Assembly (NCBI RefSeq): GCF_003001995.1
Contig: NZ_PVNB01000021.1
Span: forward strand, 1-64,000
DNA: 64,000 nucleotides
Source of the DNA: Orenia metallireducens
GTDB lineage: Bacteria > Bacillota > Halanaerobiia > Halobacteroidales > Halobacteroidaceae
Direction of reading: 5' to 3'
In this document: in pieces, positions 1-9,575 of the stretch
Position numbering within the stretch: position 1 is the stretch's first letter
How the letters are laid out: every line of letters starts with the position of its first letter
Translations under genes and position numbers: made by a program
The notes under the pieces: generated by a model
What the model was told of the DNA's origin: nothing
Seen by the model: only the letters and a program-made list of their open reading frames with translations
Database searches by the model: none

Positions 1-93
1 CACACCTGTTCTCATTTCGAACACAGCAGTTAAGTCCTCCAGCGCCGATTGTACTGCAGGGGCAGCCTTGTGGGAGAGTAGGTCACTGCCAGA
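1..93 (+). rRNA. rrf: 5S ribosomal RNA, 3' part
   Basis: The first bases read as the 3' two-thirds of a bacterial 5S rRNA: the loop region CGAACACAGCAGTTAAG, then the GTGGGAGAGTAGGTCACTGCC distal part. The 5' end lies outside the window, so an rRNA operon (16S-23S-5S) presumably sits immediately upstream. The 3' end is set at about 93 by analogy and is uncertain by a few bases. tRNA-Asn follows within about 10 bases, as is common for Firmicute rRNA operons. Confidence 0.9.
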
Positions 94-103
94 ATCGTAG
101 TGT

Positions 104-179
104 TCCCTGATAGCTCAGTTGGTAGAGCAGATGGCTGTTAACCATCGAGTCGCAGGTTCGAGTCCTGCTCGGGGAGCCA
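104..179 (+). tRNA. tRNA-Asn (anticodon GTT)
   Basis: A full cloverleaf can be drawn. The acceptor arm is TCCCTGA/TCGGGGA with one G-T pair, the D-loop is GCTCAGTTGGTAGAGC, the anticodon loop CTGTTAA carries GTT, and the T-arm is GCAGGTTCGAGTCCTGC. The CCA end is encoded. It directly follows the 5S rRNA and is probably cotranscribed with the rRNA operon. Confidence 0.96.
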
Positions 180-192
180 TTTTTTATTTTTT

Positions 193-221
193 GATACCTT
201 ATTTTTAAGGTATCTTTTTTT
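193..221 (+). terminator. Terminator of the rRNA/tRNA-Asn transcript
   Basis: The arms GATACCTTA and TAAGGTATC form a perfect 9-bp stem with a four-T loop, followed by seven Ts. This is a strong intrinsic terminator closing the rRNA operon. Confidence 0.9.
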
Positions 222-354
222 ATTTGTATATATATTTTTTTCTGTTGAATACTAATTATTAATATTATAAAAAGATTTTATGTATAAAGTTAAGTAATAA
301 TTAATCTGAGAGAGCTAATTAATAATAATTGCTATTAATAAGACCTAATAGGAT

Positions 355-385
355 TTGTACTTTTATACTGTTTTTATTATATAAT
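355..385 (+). promoter_or_regulatory. Likely sigma-A promoter of ctsR operon
   Basis: TTGTAC (355-360) and TATAAT (380-385) lie 19 bases apart, a little longer than ideal. The -10 box is consensus, and the CtsR operator begins ten bases downstream, where the start of transcription would be. The -35 assignment is the weak part. Confidence 0.5.
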
Positions 386-394
386 ATAGATAAA

Positions 395-413
395 GGTCAG
401 AGTAGGTCAGAAA
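395..413 (+). promoter_or_regulatory. CtsR operator
   Basis: The tandem heptads GGTCAGA-GTA-GGTCAGA match the known CtsR box (direct repeat of RGTCAAA-type heptads with a 3-base spacer). The site sits just downstream of the -10 box and about 25 bases before the ctsR start. This implies autorepression of the whole ctsR-mcsA-mcsB-clpC operon by its first product. Confidence 0.85.
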
Positions 414-436
414 AGTCAATTTAAGGAGAGATTGGT

Positions 437-898
437 ATGAAAAGTCTTTCTGATAATATAGAAGACTATATTAAAAGTTTATTAGAAGCTAATAGCACTA
501 TAAAAATCCAAAGAAATAAATTAGCTGATAAATTTAAGTGTGTACCTTCTCAAATTAATTATGTTTTAAAAACTAGATTTTCTGTTGAAAGAGGTTATAT
601 AATAGAGAGTTATCGTGGTGGAAATGGATATATTAAAATTACAAAGCTTAGTTTAGATATTAATCAAAATCTAATAAATAGATTATACAATATAATAGGA
701 AATTATATTAATCAAAAACAATCTTTTAGTATAATAGAACGATTATTTGAAGAAGATATTATAAGTTTTTCAGAAAAGTCATTATTAAAAACCATGGTCA
801 ATAGAGATAGTATAGGATTAAGCTTGCCGGCAAGGGATAAAGTAAGGGCTCGATTGCTTAAAAATGTCTTAGAGACTTTGTTAAGAGAAAAGGGGTGA
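437..898 (+). CDS. ctsR: Transcriptional repressor CtsR
   Basis: Repressor of class III heat-shock (clp) genes; binds tandem heptad operators and is released on heat or by McsB action. The protein has 153 residues, the usual family length. Residues 1-70 form the winged helix-turn-helix, ending in the glycine-rich wing RGGNGYIKI, whose Arg60 corresponds to the conserved operator-contacting arginine. The rest is the helical dimerisation domain. The start is an ATG preceded by AAGGAGAG. It is first gene of the operon, with mcsA starting 4 bases after its stop. A CtsR box lies upstream at 395-413. Confidence 0.95.
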   Translation: MKSLSDNIEDYIKSLLEANSTIKIQRNKLADKFKCVPSQINYVLKTRFSVERGYIIESYRGGNGYIKITKLSLDINQNLINRLYNIIGNYINQKQSFSIIERLFEEDIISFSEKSLLKTMVNRDSIGLSLPARDKVRARLLKNVLETLLREKG

Positions 899-902
899 GT
901 AT

Positions 903-1412
903 ATGTTATGTCAAAACTGTCAAGAGAATGATGCAAAAGTACATGTAAGTAAGATTATTAATGGGGAAAAAGAGGACATATATCTTTGTGAAGAATGTGC
1001 TCATATAACTGGAGACTTAGATTTTGGTCTTGATTTTTCTTTTAATAATCTATTGACTGGATTATTAAATAATCAGTTTCATCCTCACCATAAAATTAAT
1101 TTATCAAATAATAACATTAAATGTGAATTTTGTGAGTTGACTTATGACACATTTAGTAAAAGTGGTAGATTAGGTTGTAATGAGTGCTATAACTCCTTTA
1201 CAGACAAGATAGATAAAGTTTTACGAAGAATTCATGGAAATAACAGACATACAGGAAAGATACCTAAAAGGGCTGGAGAGAAAGTAATGGCTAAAAGAAA
1301 GGTCAAAAAACTTAGAAAGTTAATGGATGAAGCAGTAGCAAAAGAAGAATTTGAAAGAGCAGCAGAGCTTAGAGATGAAATTAAAGAATTGAAAGATGAA
1401 ATTGGTGAATAA
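903..1412 (+). CDS. mcsA: Protein-arginine kinase activator McsA
   Basis: Activates the McsB arginine kinase and takes part in CtsR control and ClpC-dependent degradation. Four CxxC pairs are visible (Cys3/6, 29/32, 74/77, 92/95), giving two zinc-binding modules. The last ~35 residues hold a UVR motif (EEFERAAELRDEIKEL), which also occurs in ClpC and UvrB. Length is 169 residues, close to Bacillus McsA. It sits between ctsR and mcsB with only 4 and 15 bases of spacing, so it is surely cotranscribed. Confidence 0.95.
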   Translation: MLCQNCQENDAKVHVSKIINGEKEDIYLCEECAHITGDLDFGLDFSFNNLLTGLLNNQFHPHHKINLSNNNIKCEFCELTYDTFSKSGRLGCNECYNSFTDKIDKVLRRIHGNNRHTGKIPKRAGEKVMAKRKVKKLRKLMDEAVAKEEFERAAELRDEIKELKDEIGE

Positions 1413-1427
1413 GAAAGGAGGGGGATC

Positions 1428-2459
1428 ATGACTGGTGAAGTTATAAGTCAATGGATGAAAAAGACAGGGCCGGATTCTGATGTGGTAATCAGTAGTAGAA
1501 TCAGGTTAGCTCGTAATTTGGAAAACATTAGATTTACTAATCAAGCAAGTGATGATGAGTTAAAAGAAGTAATAGGTAAGATTAATAATTTATTATTAAA
1601 TAATAATAAATTTGATTTAAATTTATTAGAATTAGGTGATTTGTCTAAGAATAAGAGGAATATGCTAGTAGAAAAACATCTAATTAGTCCTGATTTATCT
1701 GAAAAAAATATCAATAATGCAGTAGCATTATCTTCTGAAGAAATTATTAGTTTAATGATCAATGAAGAGGATCATTTGCGTTTGCAGGTTCTTTTACCTG
1801 GTTTACAGTTGCAAGAGGCATGGGAGATGGCCGATAAAATAGATGATTACCTAGAGCAAGAAATCAATATAGCTTTTGATGAAAAGTATGGTTATTTAAC
1901 ATCCTGTCCTACAAATGTAGGAACAGGATTAAGATCATCTATAATGGTTCATCTACCTGCCTTAACTATGGTAAATAGGGTCAAAAAATTTATATCTGCA
2001 ATATCTCAACTAGGTTTAGCAGTTAGAGGGTTGTATGGTGAGGGAACCGAAACGGTAGGAAACTTATATCAAATATCCAATCAAGTAACTTTGGGAAGGT
2101 CTGAAGATGAGATAATAGAGAACTTAATAGAAGTAACTCATCAAATTATTACTCAGGAAAGAAATGCTAGAGAGATCTTATTAAAAGAAAAAGAGATATT
2201 TTTAAAAGATCAGATTTATCGTGCTTATGGCACTTTAAAGTATGCTTATAAGATATCTGTAGAGGAGGCAATGAAGCTTATTTCAAATGTAAGATTGGGT
2301 ATTGATTTGGGTATAATAGAAGACATAGAATCTACGATTTTAAATCAGCTCATGGTAATTATTAGACCGGCTACTCTACAGGTGCTTAAAGGAGAAGAGA
2401 TGACAATAGAAGATAGACATATTTATAGAGCACAATTGATAAGAGAAAGGTTACAGTGA
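1428..2459 (+). CDS. mcsB: Protein arginine kinase McsB
   Basis: Phosphorylates arginine residues of CtsR and damaged proteins, marking them for ClpCP. It has the guanidino-kinase phosphotransferase fold. ATP-contacting arginines lie in SSRIRLARNL near the N-terminus, the conserved catalytic-loop segment SCPTNVGTGLRSS follows, and the GLYGEGTE loop comes later. At 343 residues it is normal length. It is preceded by AAGGAGGGGG and followed after 12 bases by clpC. Confidence 0.95.
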   Translation: MTGEVISQWMKKTGPDSDVVISSRIRLARNLENIRFTNQASDDELKEVIGKINNLLLNNNKFDLNLLELGDLSKNKRNMLVEKHLISPDLSEKNINNAVALSSEEIISLMINEEDHLRLQVLLPGLQLQEAWEMADKIDDYLEQEINIAFDEKYGYLTSCPTNVGTGLRSSIMVHLPALTMVNRVKKFISAISQLGLAVRGLYGEGTETVGNLYQISNQVTLGRSEDEIIENLIEVTHQIITQERNAREILLKEKEIFLKDQIYRAYGTLKYAYKISVEEAMKLISNVRLGIDLGIIEDIESTILNQLMVIIRPATLQVLKGEEMTIEDRHIYRAQLIRERLQ

Positions 2460-2471
2460 GGAGGGAGTTAA

Positions 2472-4904
2472 ATGATTTTTAGTAGATTTACTGACAGGTC
2501 TCGAAAAGTAATGGCGTTATCTCAAGAAGAAGCAAAGAGATTTAATCATAACTATATAGGAACAGAGCATTTGTTGTTAGGTTTAATTAAAGAAGGAGAA
2601 GGAATAGCTGCCAAAGCTTTAAAAAGCAGTGGTTTTAGCTTAGAGCAATTAAGAAAAAAAGTAGAAGAGATGATTGGAAAAGGGAAAGAAGAGGTTAGTG
2701 ATAATAATCTACCTTTTACTCCTAGAACCAAGAAAGTTTTAAATTTATCTTTGGAAGAAGCAAGGCGTTTAGGTCATAACTATATAGGAACAGAGCATTT
2801 ATTACTAGGACTGCTTAAAGAAGGAGAAGGAATAGCTGCACGAGTTTTAAATGAAGAAGGTGCAGAATTCAATAAGATCCAATCAGAAATTATTAAATTA
2901 TTAGGGGGGACTAATATTAGTGGAAAAGGGAATTATTCTCCTAAAACTAGCTCAAAGAATTTACAGCAATTCAGTACAGATTTAACTCAATTAGCTAGTG
3001 AGAATCAGCTAGATCCAGTAATTGGACGGAGTAAAGAGATAGAAAGAGTAATCCAGATTCTAAGTCGTCGCAAAAAAAATAACCCATGTTTGATTGGTGA
3101 ACCAGGTGTAGGAAAAACAGCAATTGTCGAGGGGTTAGCTCAAAAGATTGTAGAAGGTGATGTTCCTGAAACCTTAATGAATAAAAGGGTATTGGCCTTA
3201 GATTTAAGTTCTTTATTAGCAGGTTCTAAATATAGAGGAGAGTTTGAAAAGAGACTAAAAGCAGTAATGAATGAAATCAAAGAGTCTGGAGATGTTGTTT
3301 TATTCATTGATGAGTTGCATACATTGGTAGGTGCTGGAGGAGCAGAAGGTGCTATCGATGCTGCTAATATTCTAAAACCACCTTTAGCTAGAGGTGAACT
3401 ACAGACTATAGGAGCTACAACTTTAGATGAATATCGTAAATATATTGAGAAAGACTCTGCTTTAGAGAGAAGATTCCAATCAGTTGGAGTTGAAGAGCCT
3501 AGTGTAGAAGATACCAAAAAGATTTTAAAAGGGTTGCGTGATGCTTATGAAGCTCATCATAGGGTTAAAATTACCGATGATGCAATCAATGCAGCAGCAG
3601 AATTATCCCATCGTTATATTGCTGACCGATTCCTACCTGATAAAGCCATTGATTTAATAGATGAAGCAGGTTCAAAAGCTAGGTTACAACAGAATACTGC
3701 TCCAAGTGAGATAAAAGAGTTGGATAAAGAATTAGAAAAAATTCAACAAGAAAAAGAAGCAACTATTAAAGCTCAAGAGTTTGAAGCAGCAGCTAAGTTA
3801 AGGGATAAAGAAAAGAGTATTAAAGAACGTTTAGAAGGGGTAAAGACTGAGTGGAAGAATGAAAAGGGAATGAACAATACTGATATTACTCGAGAGTGTA
3901 TTGCTGGAATAGTTTCTGACTGGACTGGCATTCCTGTTATGAAGCTAGCTGAAGCAGAGTCAGATAAGTTGCTTAATTTGGAGGAAGAGCTTCATAATCG
4001 AGTTATAGGTCAAGATGAAGCTGTTTACGCTGTTTCTCAAGCTATTAGAAGATCTAGAGCAGGATTAAAAGATCCTAAAAGACCAATTGGTTCATTTATC
4101 TTCTTAGGTCCAACAGGTGTAGGAAAGACAGAATTAGCCAAAACATTAGCTGAAGTAATGTTTGATGATGAAGATGCAATGATTAGAATTGATATGTCAG
4201 AATATATGGAAAAGCATTCAGTCTCTAGACTGGTTGGTTCCCCTCCAGGTTATATTGGTCATGATGAAGGTGGACAATTAACTGAGAAGGTAAGGCGACG
4301 ACCTTATTCAGTTATCTTATTTGATGAGATTGAGAAAGCTCATCCTGAAGTTTTTAATATATTATTACAGGTACTAGAAGATGGTCAATTAACAGACTCA
4401 CAGGGGAGAACTGTAGACTTTAGAAATACAGCCTTGATTATGACTTCAAATGTAGGAGCTAATGTTATCCAGAATAAATCAGGTAGTCTTGGATTTAAAA
4501 CTATCGAAACTAATGTAGAGAATAAAGAATATGAAGAGATGAAAAGTAGAGTAAAAACAAAGTTAAAAGAGACATTTAGACCAGAATTTTTAAATAGGTT
4601 AGATGAGATTATTGTCTTTCATGCACTTGGTGAGGAGCATATTAAAGAGATTGTAGACTTAATGCTAGAAGAATTAGAAAATAGATTAAAAGAGCGTAAT
4701 ATAAAAATTGAGATGAGCCAAGCAGCTAAAGAGATGCTTGTTAGAGAAGGTTATGATAGAGAATTTGGTGCAAGACCTTTGCGTAGAACGATAAGACGCC
4801 TTGTTGAGAACCCTCTTGCTGAAAAATTCTTATCTAAAGAATTTGATGATGGTGATACTATTAAGATAGACTTTGAGGATGATTCTCTAAAATTTACTAA
4901 ATAG
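2472..4904 (+). CDS. clpC: ATP-dependent Clp protease ATPase subunit ClpC
   Basis: AAA+ unfoldase that feeds substrates, including arginine-phosphorylated ones, to ClpP. Two Clp-N repeats fill residues 1-145 (both contain [13 protein letters not shown]). The first AAA module has Walker A GEPGVGKT near residue 210 and a DE-box FIDELH. A UVR-bearing coiled coil ([13 protein letters not shown]) follows, then the second AAA module with GPTGVGKT near 545 and a C-terminal D2-small domain. Length is 810 residues, as in other ClpC proteins. It is the last gene of the operon. Confidence 0.97.
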   Translation: MIFSRFTDRSRKVMALSQEEAKRFNHNYIGTEHLLLGLIKEGEGIAAKALKSSGFSLEQLRKKVEEMIGKGKEEVSDNNLPFTPRTKKVLNLSLEEARRLGHNYIGTEHLLLGLLKEGEGIAARVLNEEGAEFNKIQSEIIKLLGGTNISGKGNYSPKTSSKNLQQFSTDLTQLASENQLDPVIGRSKEIERVIQILSRRKKNNPCLIGEPGVGKTAIVEGLAQKIVEGDVPETLMNKRVLALDLSSLLAGSKYRGEFEKRLKAVMNEIKESGDVVLFIDELHTLVGAGGAEGAIDAANILKPPLARGELQTIGATTLDEYRKYIEKDSALERRFQSVGVEEPSVEDTKKILKGLRDAYEAHHRVKITDDAINAAAELSHRYIADRFLPDKAIDLIDEAGSKARLQQNTAPSEIKELDKELEKIQQEKEATIKAQEFEAAAKLRDKEKSIKERLEGVKTEWKNEKGMNNTDITRECIAGIVSDWTGIPVMKLAEAESDKLLNLEEELHNRVIGQDEAVYAVSQAIRRSRAGLKDPKRPIGSFIFLGPTGVGKTELAKTLAEVMFDDEDAMIRIDMSEYMEKHSVSRLVGSPPGYIGHDEGGQLTEKVRRRPYSVILFDEIEKAHPEVFNILLQVLEDGQLTDSQGRTVDFRNTALIMTSNVGANVIQNKSGSLGFKTIETNVENKEYEEMKSRVKTKLKETFRPEFLNRLDEIIVFHALGEEHIKEIVDLMLEELENRLKERNIKIEMSQAAKEMLVREGYDREFGARPLRRTIRRLVENPLAEKFLSKEFDDGDTIKIDFEDDSLKFTK

Positions 4905-4912
4905 CAGAAGGG

Positions 4913-4945
4913 AGCAGTGGTGAATTCACCCTGCTTTCTTTTTAT
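4913..4945 (+). terminator. Terminator of the ctsR-clpC operon
   Basis: AGCAG-GGTG pairs with CACC-CTGCT around an AATT loop, with one bulged T on the 5' side. TTTCTTTTTAT follows. It lies 9 bases after the clpC stop. Confidence 0.85.
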
Positions 4946-5064
4946 ATCATTTCAACTTTATAGTGTTAATAACTGGTGATATTAACATATTAATCTATCA
5001 AAACATGTCTAAAACCTTTATAAAATCACTTGTTGACCTTAAATCTTCATAAAAGCTTGCTTAC

Positions 5065-5093
5065 TTGTTAATTTTACAAAAAAATGTTATAAT
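5065..5093 (+). promoter_or_regulatory. Promoter of radA
   Basis: TTGTTA (5065-5070) and TATAAT (5088-5093) have a 17-base spacer. The predicted start is about 35 bases before the radA ATG, after the clpC terminator. Confidence 0.75.
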
Positions 5094-5133
5094 AAAATGC
5101 ATGATATTAATTATTTAATTAGGTGATTTTTTA

Positions 5134-6495
5134 ATGGCAAAGAAGAAAAGAAGGTATATATGTCAAAAATGCGGTTATCAGGCCTTAAAATGGAGTGGAA
5201 AGTGCTTAGGGTGTAATAGCTGGAATACATTAGTTGAAGAGATTATTGATACTAAAGAGCAGAAAAAGGAATCACAGGTGACTACGAATATAAAACCAGA
5301 AAAGATAAGTGAGATAGAGATTAAATCAGAAGATAGAAAGAAGACTGGTTTTTCAGAGTTAGATAGAGTATTAGGTGGAGGAATTGTCCCGGGCTCCTTA
5401 ATTCTAATTGGAGGAGATCCTGGAATAGGTAAATCCACTCTTTTATTGCAAACAGCCTATAATGTTAGTCAGATATACGATAAAATTTTATACATATCAG
5501 GGGAAGAATCATCAAGGCAAATAAAATTACGGGCTGATAGATTAAAAACTGTTAACTCAAGTATGTATATATTAGCAGAAACAAATTTATTAACCATTAT
5601 CAATAATGTTGAAGAGTTAAATCCTGATTTATTAATCATCGATTCTATCCAAACCATATATAATCCCAATTTGGAATCTGCTCCTGGAAGCGTTAGTCAA
5701 GTAAGAGATGGGACAGGGAGACTGATGAGGTTGGCTAAAAAGAACAATATTCCAATCTTTATTGTTGGTCATGTTACTAAAGAAGGTTCCATTGCTGGTC
5801 CAAGGGTTTTGGAACATATGGTAGATACGGTATTGTATTTTGAAGGAGATCGTCATTATACATATCGAGTTTTAAGGGCTGTCAAAAATCGCTTTGGATC
5901 TACCAATGAGATAGGTATCTTTGAGATGAGACAAGGTGGTTTAGCAGAGGTTTTAAATCCTTCCCAGTTATTTATTTCAGAAAGGGCTGATAATGTTTCA
6001 GGTTCTGTTATTATTCCTTGTATGGAAGGAAGCAGACCTATTTTAATAGAGCTACAGTCTTTGGTGAGTTCTGCTAACTTTGGGACACCAAGTAGAATGA
6101 CAACAGGGGTAGATCACAAACGTGTCTCTTTACTTTTAGCTGTATTAGAGAAGAAGTTAGGAATTCACATCCAAGGACAAGATGTCTATATTAATATTGC
6201 TGGTGGTTTTCAAGTTGATGAACCAGCAGTAGATTTGGGGTTGATTGCAGCAGTTGTTTCTAGTTTTAGAGATATTGTTATACCTCAAGATTTTGTTATT
6301 TTGGGTGAAGTTGGTTTATCTGGTGAAGTAAGAGCCATCAGTCAAATTGAAAAGAGAATTAATGAAGCCAGTAAATTGGGCTTTACTAAATTTATTATAC
6401 CTAAAAGTAATAGTGAAGAATTAGATTATTCAGATATAGAGATTTGTGGAGTTAGTAATGTCTATCAAGTCTTGGATCTTATATTAGGGGGGTGA
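5134..6495 (+). CDS. radA: DNA repair protein RadA
   Basis: DnaB-like branch-migration helicase that helps process recombination intermediates. In order it has an N-terminal C4 zinc finger (CQKCGYQALKW...CLGC), a RecA-like ATPase core with Walker A GGDPGIGKST near residue 92, the RadA signature KNRFGSTNEIG, and a Lon-like C-terminal domain. Length is 453 residues, typical. disA begins 4 bases after the stop, and the radA-disA pair is conserved in Firmicutes, linking recombination to c-di-AMP signalling. Confidence 0.96.
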   Translation: MAKKKRRYICQKCGYQALKWSGKCLGCNSWNTLVEEIIDTKEQKKESQVTTNIKPEKISEIEIKSEDRKKTGFSELDRVLGGGIVPGSLILIGGDPGIGKSTLLLQTAYNVSQIYDKILYISGEESSRQIKLRADRLKTVNSSMYILAETNLLTIINNVEELNPDLLIIDSIQTIYNPNLESAPGSVSQVRDGTGRLMRLAKKNNIPIFIVGHVTKEGSIAGPRVLEHMVDTVLYFEGDRHYTYRVLRAVKNRFGSTNEIGIFEMRQGGLAEVLNPSQLFISERADNVSGSVIIPCMEGSRPILIELQSLVSSANFGTPSRMTTGVDHKRVSLLLAVLEKKLGIHIQGQDVYINIAGGFQVDEPAVDLGLIAAVVSSFRDIVIPQDFVILGEVGLSGEVRAISQIEKRINEASKLGFTKFIIPKSNSEELDYSDIEICGVSNVYQVLDLILGG

Positions 6496-6499
6496 ATAA

Positions 6500-7588
6500 A
6501 TGAGTTTCAATGATGAAGAGTTTACTGAAATCTTAAAATTGGTTGCTCCAGGAACCCCTTTTAGAGAAGGATTAGAGAATGTTTTACGAGCTAAGACTGG
6601 GGCTTTAATTGTAGTAGGTGATAGTGAAGAGGTCTTAGCGGCTGTTGATGGAGGATTTAATATTAATTGTGAGATGACTCCTACTAGATTATATGAACTT
6701 GCTAAAATGGATGGGGCGATTGTATTAAGTAGTGATGCCCAGAGAATTTTGTGTGCTAATACACAATTGGTTCCTGATCCTTCAATCTCTTCGGTAGAAA
6801 CAGGTACTAGACACCGTACTGCTGAAAGAATAGCCAAACAGACTAGAGAACTTGTTGTATCAATTTCTCAAAGAAGAAATATAATAACTTTATATAAAGA
6901 AGATAAAAAATATATATTAGAGCAGATTAGTGTTATTTTAACAAAGGCTAATCAAGCAATTCAGACCTTAGAAAAGTACAGGAGTGTTTTAGACCAAGTC
7001 TTAACTAATTTAAGTGCTTTGGAGTTTGAAGATTTAGTTACTATTTCTGATGTAGCTACTGCTGTTCAGAGGGCAGAGATGGTATTAAGGATTGTTGAAG
7101 AAATAGAGAAGTATATCAATGAGCTAGGTAGTGAGGGTCGTTTGATTAAGATGCAGTTAGAAGAGTTAGTGGCCAATGTTAAAGAAGAGGGATTATTAAT
7201 TATTAAGGATTATCAAGCTGAGATGGAAGGTGAAGAAGAGGTAAATGACGAAGAATCTATTGATATTTTTGAAAAGTTCTCTTCATATGTATCCGATGAA
7301 TTGCTCAGTTTATCCACAATAAGTAAGCACTTAGGTTATGGTGGTAATATAAATGCTTTAGATCTATCTATTTCACCTAGAGGTTATAGGTTATTACGAA
7401 AGATTCCCCGACTACCAATGGCAGTTATTGAAAACTTGGTAGAGGTCTTTGGGGATTTTCAAGAGATACTCAATGCATCTATTGATGAATTAGATGATGT
7501 TGATGGAATTGGGGAAGTAAGAGCCCAGGCTATAAAAGAAGGATTGAAGCGGTTAAGGGATCAAGTCTTATTAGATCGGCATATTTAG
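6500..7588 (+). CDS. disA: DNA integrity scanning diadenylate cyclase DisA
   Basis: Makes c-di-AMP from two ATP and scans DNA for branched structures. The DAC domain (about residues 1-145) carries the catalytic motifs DGA (71-73) and RHR (104-106). A helical linker follows, then a C-terminal helix-hairpin-helix domain ([16 protein letters not shown]). Length is 362 residues, as expected. The GGGGGGTGA SD lies over the radA stop, so the two genes are translationally close. Confidence 0.96.
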   Translation: MSFNDEEFTEILKLVAPGTPFREGLENVLRAKTGALIVVGDSEEVLAAVDGGFNINCEMTPTRLYELAKMDGAIVLSSDAQRILCANTQLVPDPSISSVETGTRHRTAERIAKQTRELVVSISQRRNIITLYKEDKKYILEQISVILTKANQAIQTLEKYRSVLDQVLTNLSALEFEDLVTISDVATAVQRAEMVLRIVEEIEKYINELGSEGRLIKMQLEELVANVKEEGLLIIKDYQAEMEGEEEVNDEESIDIFEKFSSYVSDELLSLSTISKHLGYGGNINALDLSISPRGYRLLRKIPRLPMAVIENLVEVFGDFQEILNASIDELDDVDGIGEVRAQAIKEGLKRLRDQVLLDRHI

Positions 7589-7597
7589 TGGTATTCA

Positions 7598-7626
7598 TTG
7601 ACATTATAAGGCATATATGATATAAT
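7598..7626 (+). promoter_or_regulatory. Consensus extended -10 promoter of carD
   Basis: TTGACA (7598-7603), a 17-base spacer and TATAAT (7621-7626), preceded by TGA (extended -10), form a perfect sigma-A promoter. The predicted start at about 7633 favours the carD start codon at 7664 over the ATG at 7649. Confidence 0.92.
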
Positions 7627-7663
7627 TAAAGGGAGTATCATGCATTGAATGGGGGTTGTGTTA

Positions 7664-8161
7664 ATGTTTGAAGTGGGAGATAAGATTGTTTATCCAAACC
7701 ATGGTGCCGGAACAATTATAGATATAGAACAAAAAGAGATTTTAGGAGAGAAGAAGCAATATTATATTATGAAATTACCAATTGGTGATATGAAGGTTAT
7801 GATTCCTAAAGATAATGTTGAAGAGATTGGACTTCGTAATGTAGTTAATAGTGATATGGTCTCTAAAGTTTATCAAGTTCTAAAGGGAGACCAAAGTGAG
7901 ATGTCTCAAAACTGGAATCGACGTTTCAGAGCTAATACTGAGAAGATAAAGACGGGAGATATCTTTGAAGTGGCAGAGGTTGTTAGAAATTTAACTATTA
8001 GAGATATTGTTAAAGGTCTGTCAACAGGAGAGAAAAAGATGTTGAATAATTCTCGACAAATTTTAATCAGTGAATTAGTTTTGGCTGAAGGTAAAGATGA
8101 AAAGGAAGTTGAAGAAAAAATCAATACTATATTTGAGGAACAAGAATTTGAAGAAGAATAA
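7664..8161 (+). CDS. carD: CarD family transcriptional regulator
   Basis: RNA-polymerase-binding regulator of the CarD/CdnL family. The N-terminal CarD/TRCF RNAP-interaction domain starts MFEVGDKIVYPNHGAG, and a helical DNA-binding C-terminal domain follows; the C-terminus is very acidic. I chose ATG 7664 because GGGGG lies 8 bases before it and the family begins MF.VGD. An in-frame ATG at 7649 would add only five residues and sits too close to the predicted transcription start. 165 residues. It has its own perfect promoter and terminator, so it is monocistronic. Confidence 0.92.
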   Translation: MFEVGDKIVYPNHGAGTIIDIEQKEILGEKKQYYIMKLPIGDMKVMIPKDNVEEIGLRNVVNSDMVSKVYQVLKGDQSEMSQNWNRRFRANTEKIKTGDIFEVAEVVRNLTIRDIVKGLSTGEKKMLNNSRQILISELVLAEGKDEKEVEEKINTIFEEQEFEEE

Positions 8162-8167
8162 AATTTG

Positions 8168-8192
8168 ACGTCAGGTTTACCTGGCGTTTTAG
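8168..8192 (+). terminator. Terminator of carD
   Basis: ACGTCAGG and CCTGGCGT form an 8-bp stem (one G-T) with a TTTA loop, followed by TTTAG. It starts 7 bases after the stop codon. Confidence 0.8.
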
Positions 8193-8469
8193 CTTTGTGA
8201 GTAATAATTATCAAATTTTTTATTTAAAGGAAATTTTTCATAAAATATTTAAATTTAAATATTTTAGGATAGTATAACCATTGAACTGTAGACTGGTATT
8301 TAAATTAAAGTTAAGTTGGATGGTAATGATGCTTGTTTAAAAAAGATAAAAAATAGGAAGGTTTGTCTTTCTATCTAATAGTTGTAAGAAGTCAAAAGGA
8401 TAAATAAGAATGATTAATTTAAAACTTTAATGAAGAATAGGTAACTATTCTAAAAAGGAGGTGAGAAGG
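8193..8469 (+). other. Intergenic region with AT palindrome, before yacL
   Basis: There is no coding signal here. Features seen: a perfect 26-base A/T-only palindrome (8241-8266, arm TAAAATATTTAAA); a hairpin around 8353-8375 (ATAGGAAG/CTTTCTAT); and a short hairpin AGAATAG/CTATTCT (8434-8451) ending just before the yacL SD. I found no convincing -35/-10 pair for yacL. Confidence 0.5.
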
Positions 8470-9570
8470 GTGTTAAATAAGTTTTGGAGATTAGTTTTTG
8501 CTACTGTTGGAGGAGTGTTAGGTTATCAGATTGTAGATTATTTGGGTTTGTCTGAAGAGATAACTTTGGATTTGTACAACCTTGTTACCAATAACAATAT
8601 CTATGGAATAATAGTAGGAGCTTTACTAGGATTCATATTATTACCTTATATAGTAGAGAAGATTGTACAGTTTATAGTCAAATTCGAAAATAATTTAGAA
8701 GGAGTTCCTGGTAAGGACATTATAGCAGGTATCTGTGGATTGATAGTTGGATTGCTTTTAGGTGTGTTGATTGTCATTGCTTTTTCAATACAGTCTATTC
8801 CTACATTTGGTTTATGGATTCAAATAGCTATTAATTTGATTTTGGGATATTTAGGTTGGAATCTAGCGGTTAATAAGAGTAAGGAATTATTTAATATTTT
8901 AATACAAGCTAATAAGAAGGATAATTCAATAGAGGTTGATAATTCAGAAGTTTTAGGGGCAAGTTATAAAATTTTAGATACAAGTGCGATCATTGATGGT
9001 AGAATAGCTGATATTTGTCAAACTGATTTTATTGAAGGTGTAATGATTATACCTAAATTTGTTTTAGAGGAATTACAGCATATTGCTGATTCTCCTGATC
9101 TTTTAAAGAGAAATCGTGGTAGGAGAGGCTTAGATATTTTAAAGAAAATTCAAAAAGAGCTGGAAATAACTGTTGAAATTTATGAACAAGATTTCCATGA
9201 TATTGATGAAGTAGATAGTAAATTGGTTAAATTAGCTAAAGTTTTAAATGGTAAAGTAATTACTAATGATTATAATTTAAATAAGGTAGCTGAACTGCAA
9301 GGTGTTTCTGTTTTGAATATCAATCAATTAGCTAATGCTGTTAAGCCAGTAGTGTTACCAGGTGAAGAGATGGAAGTTAAGATTATCAAAGATGGAAAAG
9401 AACCAGGACAAGGTATAGGTTACTTAGATGATGGTACTATGATCGTCGTTGATCATGGTAAAGATTACATTGGTGATAATATAGATATTCTGGTGACAAG
9501 TATTTTACAGACATCTGCTGGTAGAATGATATTTGCTAAACCTAAATTTTTAGCTAGACAAGCTTTATAG
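8470..9570 (+). CDS. yacL: PIN/TRAM domain membrane protein YacL
   Basis: Probable membrane-anchored ribonuclease-like protein. About four hydrophobic segments occupy the first ~135 residues. A PIN nuclease domain beginning LDTSAIIDGRI with the expected acidic residues follows, and then a C-terminal TRAM RNA-binding domain. I chose GTG 8470: the SD AAGGAGGTG (8455-8463) overlaps the upstream in-frame GTG at 8461, which therefore cannot be the start. 366 residues, as in Bacillus YacL. Its position between carD and ispD is conserved in Firmicutes. Substrate is unknown. Confidence 0.9.
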   Translation: MLNKFWRLVFATVGGVLGYQIVDYLGLSEEITLDLYNLVTNNNIYGIIVGALLGFILLPYIVEKIVQFIVKFENNLEGVPGKDIIAGICGLIVGLLLGVLIVIAFSIQSIPTFGLWIQIAINLILGYLGWNLAVNKSKELFNILIQANKKDNSIEVDNSEVLGASYKILDTSAIIDGRIADICQTDFIEGVMIIPKFVLEELQHIADSPDLLKRNRGRRGLDILKKIQKELEITVEIYEQDFHDIDEVDSKLVKLAKVLNGKVITNDYNLNKVAELQGVSVLNINQLANAVKPVVLPGEEMEVKIIKDGKEPGQGIGYLDDGTMIVVDHGKDYIGDNIDILVTSILQTSAGRMIFAKPKFLARQAL

Positions 9571-9575
9571 TAACT

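Noticed and set aside
3140-3517. Minus-strand open frame of 125 codons inside clpC
   Set aside because: Lies wholly opposite the conserved AAA module of clpC; composition (Ser/Leu/Pro-rich) is that of an antisense shadow and there is no SD.
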